A DNA stretch of 64,000 bases from Lamellibrachia columna (Eukaryota > Annelida > Polychaeta > Sabellida > Siboglinidae), in NCBI GenBank assembly GCA_963662155.1, contig OY759271.1:42552000-42615999 (forward strand). The letters are read 5' to 3'. Made by a program: the position numbers and the translations under genes. Of the stretch, positions 45,319-58,679 are shown piece by piece. Under the pieces are notes generated by a model. That model was not told the origin of the DNA. It searched no databases and saw nothing but the letters and a program-made list of their open reading frames with translations. Each line of letters begins with the position of its first letter. Position 1 is the stretch's first letter.

Positions 45319-48300
45319 GTAAAGGGAGGTTTTATTGTAGTTGTCTTGTCATATATATATGTATATATATATAAACAACTATTTTATAATAATTCTAATA
45401 TATATTTAGGGAAATCAAGGATACTGGATTGGAATGTTACAATATATTTCGGTGTTGTCTGTTTATCGCATGATTTTAAAGGCAACACAACATTTGACAC
45501 TGTTCATGACATGACATATTTATTTAATTATAGTTAAACAAATACACTTAACAACCAGGCCACCCAATCAGTTACTTCACTGTGTAAACCTACAAGCACC
45601 ACAAGATTCTCCACAGCGAAGCTGTTGGCCATTCTGCCATGTGAATGCAACATTTCTACCTCCACAGGCAACCGCAGAATTTTCAGACCCCATGATTAAA
45701 TTAAAATCGGCATTTCGGATATGTTGTCACTGCCAATTACTTTTAAAATAAGCAGCATAGATATGTCGTCTTAGCTGCAGTCTCTGAACTGACCAGGTTG
45801 AACGTCAAGACAGACATATGGCAGAATGACCAAGGCCATCTGGAATTAAGCCCTTCAGAAGGTTCAACCTTGACATTCTCCCCTGGGAAAGCACCGAGCC
45901 CTTCCCAATGCCTGTTCCTTCCCATCTACATTTAGATCAGTGGTCTATGCCCCACACCCGTCACAGAGAAGGTCACGAGTGATGCGTACGTAACCCGCGT
46001 GTTCCCGTTTATAAAAGTCTGCAGGTGGAATACGTGTTTTATTTTTATCACCAAACTACTGCACGGTGGCCAAGTCTCAGGTTTGTGGTAATGATATTGA
46101 GTATCAATGGTCTGTCGTTGGACATGCTCCAAATGTTCACAAACAAACTACACTATTCACGCGGCATAACTCTACCGCCCTGTCCAGCTGGGGTACATCT
46201 TGCCTAAACGCCCTAATATTACACCTGGGAGCAATCCCCGCCCGCCACTCTGTCCCGCTTGTCTACATTTTCCATCCTTGTTGCCGCCGCCGCTAGCAAA
46301 ATACTGCACAATTCTTTTATGGGCAGTGTACGCAGATATAACAGGACACTCAATACTGACATCACCTGCTCCATTAAGACAAGTCACCGGTAGTTGACAC
46401 AAAGACAATTACATTGTCTCTACTTAGCAGACACTGCTCACCAATATTTCACATAGACAGTTACATTGCCTCATCACAGCAGACCCTTTCCCTGCCTTTC
46501 AACACTGCTCCCATTTCTGGCAAATTCCCCTCCCGGAGCCCCAAGGAAAAGCTCGGAGATCTGCCAACGCAAATTGATAGGCACCTAAATAGATTGGTGT
46601 CGCATCATGATTTTACACATGCTAACACGTATCAGAAGGTGTGTGTAAATTTTTTGCCGATATCGAGATGTCAATTTGCACCAAGCATGCATGATATGTG
46701 CCAATTTGCAATTAATCAAATGCACATGGACCCAGGAGTGATGCACCAAACTTTTGAATATCTAATTTTATCCCGGCACATGCGAGACGAGTTCCAGAGA
46801 AATATCTTACATGCCGCGGGGTCAACATATTTCTCCAGGTTTTTTCTCTGGAAGGCGGTTGCCCTTCTTGGAAACCGCTGGACCAATTTAACAGGCTAAT
46901 TAGTTGTACCCTCGAGAATCTAACCATGTGACACGGCTGTAGTAACACGCCCCGTAATACGGTATATGGGGGAGCAACAGTGAAACTCTTTTCAAGGGTC
47001 TGCCTACAAAATATTTACAATATTACACACATACGTACAGAGAATGTAAAGTAACCGGAGCTTTTAATAATTTACACCGATATTAAATAACATGCAGAAA
47101 GAGCATCACAATACCTCACCACCACATTGGTGATGCCTGCCAAATTACTCCACAATAATTAAACATCTCCTGACTGACAATCTTGGCGTGTGCCGTCGTC
47201 AGTATCATATTGACAGATATATGAGGTAATCTGATTGTGCTGGGACAGGCAGCATGCGAATGTTTTCATTCAATAACTGATAAAATCTACTACAAGAAGT
47301 TTCCAGCATCATTAAACGTTTTCTGATGTCGCCCACAGTATGGAGGAAAGGTTGTGAATCACGTGCAAAAACCTGGCATCACAAACACAATGCAACGTTC
47401 CTCAATGTAACCTATTTTCACTCGACTGTATGTGCTGAACGTTGGGCCGACGTTAGAACACTGACATGTACAGCATGGATGCACACAAGACAACTTCATA
47501 TATGTCTCCCTACTAATTCACACTTGTCAAGTAAAAAATGCACGTGTCAGTTTCCATTAGACCCTGGAGACGGCTAGGCAGTGCAAAAAACTCTTCACAA
47601 ATGTGGGGTCATATTTACATGCTTCAACGAGCTGTCAATCAAATCTTAATGAACTTCATCTGAAAGGCCAAGTTTAACCTGGATGATCATAATAATATAC
47701 AGCGACAGGTTTATCTAATGTCTTATGACAACACAAAGGAGATTTTGCATTCTGATATTTTAGGAAGCCATCTCTAAGAGAACAGCTGAAGTGAGGCTTG
47801 GTTGAACTGCAGAGTCTGTAGAGTTCGGCACAGCCCCATTGTGAACTCATTACAAAATAATGGAGAGAAAATAGTGAAAGTTTTTATCTTAATACAACTG
47901 TTTTATGAAAGTCATTTAATTCATTCTCACTGACTAGACTACACGTCACCATGGTAACATCTCCTAGGAGATGAAGACGTGTATGGTTCAAGTTTACAAT
48001 ATTTAGTGCTAGATGATAAACCACGAAGAGGTTAAGGACCAGCTGTTTTACATTATGGCTGCCATTTCCCTGCCTTGATACTCTGCAAGTGCACAACACT
48101 GCAGCAGAAATGTTGCAGGGAGATATCACCTTCCCAGATTCGATGAAACTTGTGTGAATTTCATTCCGACAAACCAGTAACACAAACAACAAAGCTTCCT
48201 TCATGTTCATGTCACCGACAGCAGCTTTTTGGTCTACCAAGAACATAAAATAGTCTCACTAAATCTGCCTTGGCCTCATTTTATGTCAGATCTTTTTTCA

Positions 48301-50005
48301 CTTGACATTCACTTGCTGAATAAAAAAGGACCAAATCATCTCAATGCAAATGGGCTATGGTGATGTGACACATTGTTCATAAGTTGCTGTCGTCAGCGTT
48401 AACAGAGTAGGTGTGGCTGGGCCTTGTCCGATCACCTGAGAACATACTGGCACTACGGCAATCTAGGGCCGCGGGCGTATTCTATAAATGCCAGATGCAG
48501 AAAGGGCCTAAATTCACAATACATACCTGATTGTACTGGAATGGGTAATGTGAAATAAGAAAATGAAACTGTTAATAACTTCCCTTCACTATGTATTATG
48601 ATGGCACAGGGCCATAATCAGTCTACAAGAATATAACATGTAATACATATACATTTCCATAGTGGAATCTTTGTCGACACACCTAGTACGTAACATCACA
48701 TATAAAACATAACCAGTTAAAATGGCTGCTCCTCGATCACCCAAGTCACATGACAACAGAACGAGCGCGTAACAAGATAACACATTTAGATGTACAATTT
48801 GATATGGCACATTTCTTACCCATCCACACCGGGCAATCGACATTGTGAAAAACAAGTTTCGATAGTTTAATTTTGATAAATAATTTCTATAACATGATAT
48901 CCGGATTGTTGGGTCAAACATTGTTACCCAATGAAGCAGAGAGCATTGTTATTTGTGAGGGAAGACTCGGAAACTTCATCATACGATTCCCCTTCCACCC
49001 AGGTGCATTCCCGGAAAGCCCCCGGCAGAGTCCACCCAGTTGGGATAAGTTTCACCCAGCTCCTCCCACGCACCCGGAATCTCCACAAGCATCCCATCAA
49101 ATATCCCACCACTACAACGTTACACGATCTTCCGGTGTTTTTTTGACTGATCTATATCGAGACAGGAGGAATTTGAAAGACGCCAATGTTGAAGCATTGT
49201 CAACATTACCTGTATTTAATAAAAATGTGCTTTGGCAGAAACTGCATAAAATTACTGATACTTACTCATTATAAAGCTGCCAATTATAAAACAGTCTCGC
49301 AGAACTGCAAAAACAACTCCATCCATAGTAATAATTGTGAAAACATTAACATATAAGTTGATATGAATACCTCATATTTTGTCAGAGGCATGCCTACATC
49401 CCGTGGGTCCTGAGGGCCTGTCCTACCAATGTAGATCCTATCACATTCCCATTTCACCTGGTTTGCCATCTTGCTAAAATACCACCATTGAAGACACTGG
49501 CTTTTCACGCTGGCCCCGCATAGAAAACACCGACCAAACGGCTGTTCTCATTTACAAACTGCAGCATAATCTTAAACAACCCCCATATCAACAATAAAAT
49601 TATCAAAATCGTCTTTACCACGAGACAGCCAGCCATGTACTTCTTATAGGACTGAATTTTACAGAAAGTGGTCTCGGCTTTGCATCAAAACATCCATTTC
49701 TGAATTCGTAGTCTAATTCCTTCTTTGTTTTAGACAATATTATGAAATGGACAAAAACCCTCCCTTCAGTATTTCTACTCGTTTACAGAGAGTCACATAT
49801 CATTACAATTTAGCAAATATAGTCTGAAGACAAATACATACAATTTACCCACTGTCACAATAATTACATTACACTGCAATTATTAACTTAATTAACCTAT
49901 GATTTGTCGCCAACTGCACAGTATGTGATCTACTCATAATGAGCATGCACGATATGAGCCCACAGACATTCGCTCAACCACAGACAATTACATAAATCCC
50001 TAACA
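45319..50005. other. spacer between convergent genes, and zinc-finger 3' UTR
   Basis: No domain or splice pattern was recognised in 4.7 kb. Open frames such as 46414-46899 (161 codons, plus) and 47884-48246 (minus) have no recognisable motif and are not called. The right part must include the 3' UTR of the zinc-finger gene. Confidence 0.45.
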
Positions 50006-52939
50006 TCAGGTATTACTCTGAGGCTCGCTCTCCATCACCCCTGGCCTGCTGCTGCCATCTGGTGGTTGCACCAAGTCACCCGTATCGTGCATCACATGTC
50101 CATCATGTGACGTCTGTATTCCACTGTGGTCACATGATGACTGTACTTCACTGTCACATGACGGTGACATCGCAGCGTTGTGTTCGCTGCTGTCACTATT
50201 ACTAGCGACGCTGCACTTCTGCAGTGACAACTGAATGTCGCCCCCGAGACTATCGCTGCTCAGCTGTGACTTCGGCGATGCGGTTGCCTCCGTGCTGCCC
50301 CCTAGCATCAGGTCGGATGTCATACTGCTGCTGCTGGGAAATGACCAGGAGTGGGTCTTCTTTGGACTGGGGAACGACTCTGAGCTGTCGATGCTCCAGG
50401 GATAGGGAGAAGACAGCGAGCCAGGAGCAGAAGGCAGGGGAAGCTCCGTACCTTCGTAGCTCTCCACACTCGTCTCTGACCAGTTGCGCCCCTTGGGTCC
50501 AGTCAGGGTGTCTGATTCAGTGCTGGTGAGAGACGTGTGTCTGTATGGAGACTGGTCAGATTCGAGACTGTCGATACTGGACAGCGACCTGTTGCGTTGT
50601 TTGTTCAGCGCCATTGTCTGATCGAGTGAGTCAAGGCTTGACATGGATGAGTGACTCGGCGAGCCACGGCGTCGACGCGACCAGTGCTTCAGGTGGATGC
50701 GCATGTGTCTCGTGATCATGTCTCGACGCGGCGCAGCATATGGACACTGTGGGCATTTGTACGGCTTCTCCCCAGTGTGGGTACGCAGGTGTGTGTGTAG
50801 ATGGTCACTTCGACTGAACACTTGGCTGCAGATGTGGCACTCGTATGGCTTGAGTCCCGTGTGTAGGCGCATGTGTCGTGTGAGCATGTCACTGCGCGAG
50901 AATGCGCGATTGCACACTTTACACAGATGCACCTTGTTGCTGTCACCGGGGCCCTTTGTGACCACCTCCGACGGGAGGTGGTTCACCATGTGGTTTGCGA
51001 GGTAGTTGTAGGAAGGGAACGCCTGCCCGCACACCGGGCAGACATATGTTTTGTCCTCGGCCCGACGCTGCTCCTCCACTTTCTCAGTGAACGGGCAGTA
51101 AACGATCTTTGATGGGTCCGTCTTCATAGCCTTCACGCCATCGACTGCCATTGGTTGCTGTGGCAACGGTTGCTGCGGTAACTTCAAGTGCTGCGGTGGC
51201 ATGCCCCGATTGCAGAGGGGCCACTGAAGGGGCATGCCGGGGGGTGCTATGTGGCCCGAGGGGAAGGGCAAGAATAGAGGTTGGGGTACAGGGGTATGGA
51301 ATGGTGCCACTTGCAAGTGGGTGAAAGATGGGTGTTTTAACATGCTTGAGAATGGCGGCAGTGGTGCAGAGCCATCTGGTGACTGGTATGGTAACCGGCT
51401 GTGTGAATCGATCGACTGCGATCTTCCGATCTTCTCTAGATTGGTTCTCTCGGGCCTCCTCTTGCACTTTGTCAGTGAGCTGCCTTCCGATGAAGCGGCA
51501 CCACTGTCTTCCTTTCCGGATCCCCAATCAACCCACCTTGGCATTCCCTTACACTCCGCCCTGCGCGGTGACCCAACAGACACATCAGCAATGCCACCGC
51601 CTTCAGCATCCGTCTTCTGATTAGTCTGTTCGATGCTCGGACTGCTTGCCAGATGGCTCGGCGAGTGGAACTGGAAGACATTCCTCTGGCAGCGCGGACT
51701 CGCCGAGTGAGGGAGGAATGGCGACAAACTGAGAAGTGGTGACGCAAACACAGACGTGTCTGATTCAATGTCGAGCACAGAGTCGCTGCTAAACGGCGAA
51801 GTTGGTTCCGTTTTTATCATCAGCGTATCTGGCATGCCCATGCCTCCTGGTGGATGCTTGCACATATCGATAGCTTCGTGGTCGGGCTCCTCAGATTCGG
51901 TGCTCACGCTGAACGTAAAACTGTTGTTTCTCCCAAAACTGCCACCGGGACTCGGTGTATCCAGAGGTTGCTTGTCTAAGAAGACATCATCGTCAGTTGA
52001 TTGACGCATGCTCTCCAAACTGCGCTGGTAACGCTTCTGCAGGTATTTCTTCAGCTTCAGCTGTTTGTTCATCAGTCCCATATTCTGCTGTCTCGTTTTC
52101 GGAGACCCTGGATTAGTGGCGCCATCTTCAGTGTGCGCGCCATCACCCGTGCTCTGAGTTCGACCCAGTGTCTCATCTTTGGGCTTCCTCGACACCACCG
52201 AGTCAGAATGCCGTCGTAGCCAGTAAGTTTTTGGCGATGACTGATGATCGTGGCTCCCTCTTGTGTTCATCCCAAAGTGCCATATAAAGGGAACAATGGG
52301 TTTCTCGCTCATCAGTTCCGAGGGAGTCAGGTCAGCGCTGTGACTGTGAGTCAGATTGAGTGCATCTGAGTGTTTTGTCTGTTCAGGCTGCTGCGGGTCA
52401 CGGGGTGTCAGTTCGACCTCCATCGGGTCACCAGGATAACTCGTCTTGTCCGACTGCGTGGGCGAAGTCTGCTGGAATGTTTCTGTGTGCGGCGACATGT
52501 CCATATGTAGTGTCTTATCCCCGGGCTGGGGAAACGACCGAGATGTAGCATGACCAGCCCGCCACGCGTGGGGCTGCGTCGCCTTTTCGATCTCATAGAT
52601 GGCGCTGTCTGAATTTGTCCGCTGCTTCTTCGCATTCTTTGGTATGCCGAGCATGTTGGGAATGGGCCAGTCGAACGTTCGCATGGCCGTCTGCACGAAT
52701 GGCGGTGTGCAGCTGTGGCCGAACGCATCACGAGGTGGCAGCACCGGGTGTACAATGATATTTGGAATGCTGTGAAGCATGTGCGGGATGCCTGGCGCCA
52801 TTTCGTAGCGATCCTTTGTGCTAACTGCACCGAACTCGGCCCAGGATGCGGGACAGTGGGCTGTCGGTGGTTGTGCCTCGTTCCACTCCCTCACGCGCTG
52901 CTTGGCAGCTTCACGTTCCCCCGGTTCCTTGCCCATCAT
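50006..52939 (-). CDS. C2H2 zinc-finger transcription factor, klumpfuss/EGR-like, single coding exon
   Basis: 977 codons in one exon. The start MMGKEPGE is secure because an in-frame TGA lies five codons upstream. Four C2H2 fingers occupy about residues 632-748: [51 protein letters not shown] and [17 protein letters not shown]. Fingers 2-4 are joined by TGLKPY and TGEKPY linkers, and finger 1 is set apart by about 16 residues. The recognition helices RSD-x-L resemble EGR/WT1 fingers, and [16 protein letters not shown] is close to Drosophila Klumpfuss as I remember it. The flanks are long, low-complexity, Ser/Pro/Gln-rich and probably disordered regulatory regions, with [15 protein letters not shown] runs before the fingers and Ser-rich stretches after. 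Role: sequence-specific nuclear transcription control; targets unknown. It converges with the SLC15 gene. Confidence 0.9.
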   Translation of the reverse strand: MMGKEPGEREAAKQRVREWNEAQPPTAHCPASWAEFGAVSTKDRYEMAPGIPHMLHSIPNIIVHPVLPPRDAFGHSCTPPFVQTAMRTFDWPIPNMLGIPKNAKKQRTNSDSAIYEIEKATQPHAWRAGHATSRSFPQPGDKTLHMDMSPHTETFQQTSPTQSDKTSYPGDPMEVELTPRDPQQPEQTKHSDALNLTHSHSADLTPSELMSEKPIVPFIWHFGMNTRGSHDHQSSPKTYWLRRHSDSVVSRKPKDETLGRTQSTGDGAHTEDGATNPGSPKTRQQNMGLMNKQLKLKKYLQKRYQRSLESMRQSTDDDVFLDKQPLDTPSPGGSFGRNNSFTFSVSTESEEPDHEAIDMCKHPPGGMGMPDTLMIKTEPTSPFSSDSVLDIESDTSVFASPLLSLSPFLPHSASPRCQRNVFQFHSPSHLASSPSIEQTNQKTDAEGGGIADVSVGSPRRAECKGMPRWVDWGSGKEDSGAASSEGSSLTKCKRRPERTNLEKIGRSQSIDSHSRLPYQSPDGSAPLPPFSSMLKHPSFTHLQVAPFHTPVPQPLFLPFPSGHIAPPGMPLQWPLCNRGMPPQHLKLPQQPLPQQPMAVDGVKAMKTDPSKIVYCPFTEKVEEQRRAEDKTYVCPVCGQAFPSYNYLANHMVNHLPSEVVTKGPGDSNKVHLCKVCNRAFSRSDMLTRHMRLHTGLKPYECHICSQVFSRSDHLHTHLRTHTGEKPYKCPQCPYAAPRRDMITRHMRIHLKHWSRRRRGSPSHSSMSSLDSLDQTMALNKQRNRSLSSIDSLESDQSPYRHTSLTSTESDTLTGPKGRNWSETSVESYEGTELPLPSAPGSLSSPYPWSIDSSESFPSPKKTHSWSFPSSSSMTSDLMLGGSTEATASPKSQLSSDSLGGDIQLSLQKCSVASNSDSSEHNAAMSPSCDSEVQSSCDHSGIQTSHDGHVMHDTGDLVQPPDGSSRPGVMESEPQSNT
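50690..51045 (-). other. four-finger C2H2 DNA-binding region
   Basis: This is the sub-region of the gene above coding for the four zinc fingers. All Cys2 and His2 ligands are present, so each finger should bind zinc. Confidence 0.9.
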
Positions 52940-53095
52940 TATGACACGAGTTCAAGGCCACTTCACTAAGGTGAAACGACGCAGCGAGTCCTGGTCACTT
53001 GTGGGAATGCGCCCCGTTGGCTGTGGTCTGGTTCTGTCATCACACATCTCTGCGGGCAGGTCAGGGCAGGTCACTGCACGCACGTCAGAGGTGTC
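52940..53095 (-). other. 5' UTR part of the zinc-finger exon, with 3' splice site
   Basis: The minus strand shows a polypyrimidine tract and acceptor CGTTCTGTTTCAG ending at 53096, so an upstream non-coding exon is expected. The UTR has stops in the coding frame. It may be separated from its first exon by the 74-bp satellite. Confidence 0.6.
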
Positions 53096-53339
53096 CTGAA
53101 ACAGAACGGTTGACATCGTTAGGGATGCCAGGTAAGAAACACATAGCTCTTTTTCAAATCTTTAAAACCGAGTGGGTGCGTTAAACTACTGACTGACCTA
53201 CATCAGAGTTACTGTCTGCTATTTTAAATGTCTACTATAGTCTACTGTGTAGATGTGTGCGCGCGCATGCGTGCATAAGGTTGTTTCAAAGAGTAACATT
53301 TTGTGCATGTTTTACCAGCCAATTTGTCTGTAACAAAAC

Positions 53340-56002
53340 TCAGTGGAGTTGATCAGTGTTCCAGTAGGTTTATTACACTTGTCTTGTGCTTGGGACAGCG
53401 CTATTAGTTCAGTGGAGTGGAGCTGATCAGTGTTCCAGTAGGTTTATTACACTTGTCTTGTGCTTGGGACAGCGCTATTAGTTCAGTGGAGTGGAGCTGA
53501 TCAGTGTTCCAGTAGGTTTATTACACTTGTCTTGTGCTTGGGACAGCGCTATTAGTTCAGTGGAGTGGAGCTGATCAGTGTTCCAGTAGGTTTATTACAC
53601 TTGTCTTGTGCTTGGGACAGCGCTATTAGTTCAGTGGAGTGGAGCTGATCAGTGTTCCAGTAGGTTTATTACACTTGTCTTGTGCTTGGGACAGCGCTAT
53701 TATTTCAGTGGAGTGGAGTTGATCAGTGTTCCAGTAGGTTTATTACACTTGTCTTGTGCTTGGGACAGCGCTATTAGTTCAGTGGAGTGGAGTTGATCAG
53801 TGTTCCAGTAGGTTTACTACACTTGTCTTGTGCTTGGGACAGTGCTATTAGTTCAGTGGAGTGGAGTTGATCAGTGTTCCAGTAGGTTTATTACACTTGT
53901 CTTGTGCTTGGGACAGCGCTATTAGTTCAGTGGAGTGGAGTTGATCAGTGTACCAGTAGGTTTATTACACTTGTCTTGTGCTTGGGACAGCGCTATTAGT
54001 TCAGTGGAGTGGAGTTGATCAGTGTTCCAGTAGGTTTATTACACTTGTCTTGTGCTTGGGACAGCGCTATTAGTTCAGTGGAGTGGAGTTGATCAGTGTT
54101 CCAGTAGGTTTATTACACTTGTCTTGTGCTTGGGACAGCGCTATTAGTTCAGTGGAGTGGAGTTGATCAGTGTTCCAGTAGGTTTATTACACTTGTCTTG
54201 TGCTTGGGACAGCGCTATTAGTTCAGTGGAGTGGAGTTGATCAGTGTTCCAGTAGGTTTATTACACTTGTCTTGTGCTTGGGACAGCACTATTAGTTCAG
54301 TGGATTGGAGTTGATCAGTGTTCCAGTAGGTTTATTACACTTGTCTTGTGCTTGGGACAGCACTATTAGTTCAGTGGAGTGGAGTTGATCAGTGTTCCAG
54401 TAGGTTTATTACACTTGTCTTGTGCTTGGGACAGCCCTATTAGTTCAGTGGAGTGGAGTTGATCAGTGTTCCAGTAGGTTTACTACACTTGTCTTGTGCT
54501 TGGGACAGCGCTATTAGTTCAGTGGAGTGGAGCTGATCAGTGTTCCAGTAGGTTTATTACACTTGTCTTGTGCTTGGGACAGCGCTATTAGTTCAGTGGA
54601 GTGGAGCTGATCAGTGTTCCAGTAGGTTTATTACACTTGTCTTGTGCTTGTGACAGCGCTATTAGTTCAGTGGAGTGGAGTTGATCAGTGTTCCAGTAGG
54701 TTTATTACACTTGTCTTGTGCTTGGGACAGCACTATTAGTTCAGTGGATTGGAGTTGATCAGTGTTCCAGTAGGTTTATTACACTTGTCTTGTGCTTGGG
54801 ACAGCCCTATTAGTTCAGTGGAGTGGAGTTGATCAGTGTTCCAGTAGGTTTATTACACTTGTCTTGTGCTTGTGACAGCGCTATTAGTTCAGTGGAGTGG
54901 AGTTGATCAGTGTTCCAGTAGGTTTATTACACTTGTCTTGTGCTTGGGACAGCGCTATTAGTTCAGTGGAGTGGAGTTGATCAGTGTTCCAGTAGGTTTA
55001 TTACACTTGTCTTGTGCTTGGGACAGCGCTATTAGTTCAGTGGATGGAGTGGAGTTGATCAGTGTTCCAGTAGGTTTATTACACTTGTCTTGTGCTTGGG
55101 ACAGCACTATTAGTTCAGTGGAGTGGAGTTGATCAGTGTTCCAGTAGGTTTATTACACTTGTCTTGTGCTTGGGACAGCCCTATTAGTTCAGTGGAGTTG
55201 ATCAGTGTTCCAGTAGGTTTATTACACTTGTCTTGTGCTTGGGACAGCGCTATTAGTTCAGTGGAGTGGAGCTGATCAGTGTTCCAGTAGGTTTATTACA
55301 CTTGTCTTGTGCTTGGGACAGCACTATTAGTTCAGTGGAGTGGAGTTGATCAGTATTCCAGTAGGTTTATTACACTTGTCTTGTGCTTGGGACAGCGCTA
55401 TTAGTTCAGTGGAGTGGAGCTGATCAGTGTTCCAGTAGGTTTACTACACTTGTCTTGTGCTTGGGACAGCACTACTAGTTCAGTGGAGTGGAGTTGATCA
55501 GTGTTCCAGTAGGTTTATTACACTTGTCTTGTGCTTGGGACAGCACTACTAGTTCAGTGGAGTGGAGTTGATCAGTGTTCCAGTAGGTTTATTACACTTG
55601 TCTTGTGCTTGGGACAGCACTATTGGTTCAGTGGAGTGGAGTTGATCAGTGTTCCAGTAGGTTTATTACACTTGTCTTGTGCTTGTGACAGCCCTATTAG
55701 TTCAGTGGAGTGGAGTTGATCAGTGTTCCAGTAGGTTTACTACACTTGTCTTGTGCTTGTGACTGCGCTATTAGTTCAGTGGAGTGGAGTTGATCAGTGT
55801 TCCAGTAGGTTTATTACACTTGTCTTGTGCTTGGGACAGCACTATTAGTTCAGTGGAGTGGAGTTGATCAGTGTTCCAGTAGGTTTATTACACTTGTCTT
55901 GTGCTTGTGACAGTGCTATTAGTTCAGTGGAGTGGAGTTGATCAGTGTTCCAGTAGGTTTATTACATTTGTCTTGTGCTTGGGACAGCGCTATTAGTTCG
56001 TC
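53340..56002. repeat. 74-bp satellite array, about 36 copies
   Basis: Unit begins TTCAGTGGAGTGGAGTTGAT and runs through CAGTGTTCCAGTAGGTTTAT, TACACTTGTCTTGTGCTTGG and GACAGCGCTATTAG. Copies are mostly over 95% alike. Variant sites recur in blocks (gagctg/gagttg, agcgct/agcact/agccct, attac/ctac), which suggests higher-order duplication. One copy near 55045 has a 4-bp insertion and one near 55190 a short deletion. It lies about 250 bp beyond the zinc-finger 5' UTR acceptor. Confidence 0.97.
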
Positions 56003-57184
56003 TTCTCAAATTGTTACAGTGAAATAAAAATGTGTGTGCGTGCATGTGTGCATGCACGGATGTGTGAACCAAACTGCCATAGAACCAACTAAATATGCAT
56101 GTTACCCTTCGAACCAACCACACCCACAGACTGTCTACAGAACTTTCCAGACAGAACACTGAAAAACGTGATTCAAGTTTCTTTGCAAACTGTTCAGTCA
56201 TTCATCGACTGTGAAGTTTTGTTGACAATGATAGGATTGCTTAGTCTAGACCTTATCTTACAAACCCAATAACACAACCTAATGTGAACCCAAATTCAGG
56301 CCAGAGAGACGGGCACCTTCTGATTGATCGTGTGCTCCAATACATCAATGTGGTAATAATCGGCTCTAAACTGTCTGAGATCATACAAAACCAGACAGAA
56401 ACATCGCTAAACGTCACCTGAGTGACAGGATGGCTAGCCAGCAGTTGACAATGACAATTATCACAATCATTACCTGTAGTTAATTGATGCCAGGTGACAA
56501 ACCTCCTGTGTGGTTGCTATTGACAGTGATACTATTACACAAGGAGAGGTGGAACAAACCTTCCTAGTAAACGCCAGCCAATTTTACTGATTAAATCTCT
56601 GACTGACAGCTCAGTGATAGATTGTTTTCTATTTCTGTCCTTTCCCAAAACGTCTGTCCCATTGTGTGTCTATATGTCCCACATCCAACAAGGATCATCT
56701 TCAGTTTCCCAGGTAGACAGGCGGGCAGGTGACATGTGGCATCCTATACACCAGCCTTCAACAACAGTACAGTAGTATGCTTAATGCTGGGCACACACTG
56801 CTAAACTTTTGTTGCGAGTTGTGTGTTTATTTGTCTTTAAGTTGATCAGTTATGCAATATTCGCTTGTCTGCAACTCAACAAAATTTGAGCCGCTTGTTG
56901 ATTTGGCCAGTGCAACAGTTGTTGAACTGTTGTTGTTGACTTAGAAAATTTTATTGCGGAAACAAATGTTGTGTAATGTATGCTGACCCAGTCACACAAC
57001 GCGAGAGACTCGCAACAAAAGTTTAGTAATGTGCGCCTAATTTTAGTTGTTGTTTTGTCATCAACCTGCATTAGTTTTCGTCAAATCCTACAATTTTTTT
57101 CAAGAAAATTTGCATGAAAGATTTTTTCCATCAACTGTTACCCAAACAAACTTCTTCGTATACGAGGGACCCTTCCATCATTGA
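56003..57184. other. spacer, no gene seen
   Basis: Unrecognised sequence. Possibly intronic or promoter sequence of the zinc-finger gene, but no donor or exon could be assigned. Confidence 0.4.
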
Positions 57185-57969
57185 GAGGGTTGAAAAAATT
57201 GGATTTTTTAAATTTAAATCAGATTTAAAAAAAATTATTTGATTTAAAAAAAATCTGGTATATAGAAATTTATATAGATGTTTATATTTATAAACTCTTT
57301 CAAACGTGTTCTATTCAAATCGATTTGGGTACTTGTCTTAACAGAGGGTACATGATTTTTGCTTATATAAAGACATTAGACAATGTCCACAAGGCCTCAA
57401 CCCCTGTAGTTGCATAATCTGTATTGGAAAGGAAAGCATGCTGTGTGTCTGGCTGTAGCAGTGATAATTATTGTTTGCTGAGAGGGTGGATTAGCACCTG
57501 TCCAGGACTCTGTGTACTCTAAGGGTCACCAACCAGACTGCACACTGGTACAGTATTAAACAATTGAATCAACATACTGAATTGGTAACAACTAGCACAA
57601 GCTCTAAGTGGACTTTAACTCAGGGCTTCTGACTTGAAAAGATACTTCCTCTGGAAGACAAGTTTGTGTGTCTTCACTGCATTTAGATAGGGAATAGCTC
57701 AAACATACATAATGTCATAAAATATTTGACTATCAGGCTATCTGGTATCAATACACAAGTGTGCGCACTTTGTGCTTTTGTATTAAAAAACATACAAAAC
57801 TTTGTTGATCTCGATGCTTGTAAACAATTATTTGTGTTAAATTCATATAAATCAGCGAGTAAAAAAATTGGAAGTAAAAAATAATAATAAATCAATGATT
57901 TTTTTGGAGTGATTTAAATCATGATTTAAATCATGATTTAAATCAAATGATTTAAATCAAACAACCCTG
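57185..57969. mobile_element. hAT-type MITE, 785 bp, with 8-bp target-site duplication
   Basis: The ends are GAGGGTTG (left) and CAACCCTG (right), inverted with one mismatch. Both are followed inward by GATTTAAATCA-rich sequence. The flanks ATCATTGA (57177-57184) and ATCACTGA (57970-57977) form an 8-bp duplication with one mismatch, which is the hAT size. There is no transposase, so it is non-autonomous. Confidence 0.78.
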
Positions 57970-58660
57970 ATCACTGACAACATCATTTGCTGCTAGTCAT
58001 CCACTAGACATTTTTATCTGAGCACGCACAGCATTAGTGTCATAGTCCTCCACTATGGCCACATCCATGTTCAGAAATAATTTTCCAGATAGCAATAAAT
58101 TGTCAAAATCACTGGCATTTTGTTTGTATTATATAAACCCAGAGGTACATTACTGACTTGTCCCTACATGTACACAGTTACTGGGTAGGGGTGGAGGGAG
58201 CATGCATTAACTTCACAGTCTACCACAACTTGCCCTACACCTGCAAATGTACACATGATGTTGTGTACACCTGCAACAAGCCTATATGTTGTGTACACCT
58301 GCAACAAGCCTATATGTTGTGTACACCTGCAACAAGCCTATATGTTGTGTACACCTGTGTACACCTATATGTTAATGGGGAAAAGGTAGTTGTAATTATG
58401 CATGTAATTTAATACTGTATCATTTGTATGATAGTAACATTGTACGGGAAGCTGCTGATCCTGTTGTACTTAGGCCATTAGTCATCTCATAGCACATATA
58501 TATCAATCATATTGGCCTTGTATCTACCAGTGGATGACTTATGAGGTTATACTACAAAAAGCCTAAATAGGAGTGGTTTATTTTCTAAGTTTTCCTTCTC
58601 TGGGGTTAGTGAATCCATGAAATATGTTTTTATTTCCATGTGTAGGATCTTTTACTTTTC
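57970..58660. other. spacer with a 28-bp tandem repeat
   Basis: Contains a 28-bp unit (TGTACACCTGCAACAAGCCT-ATATGTTG) repeated about 3.5 times at 58260-58365. Nothing coding was seen. Confidence 0.55.
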
Positions 58661-58679
58661 CCCCCCAGAGACACAAGCA

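Noticed and set aside
46414..46899. 161-codon plus-strand frame
   Set aside because: No recognisable domain, signal peptide, repeat or splice context; the length is possible by chance in a 4.7-kb spacer.
47884..48246. 120-codon minus-strand frame
   Set aside because: No recognisable motif and no supporting context.
50224..52969. Several plus- and minus-strand frames of 60-147 codons inside the zinc-finger exon
   Set aside because: Shadows of the 977-codon coding frame in GC-richer sequence.
53340..56002. CRISPR-like or gene array
   Set aside because: Head-to-tail 74-bp satellite without spacers; the 62-codon frames in it are chance.
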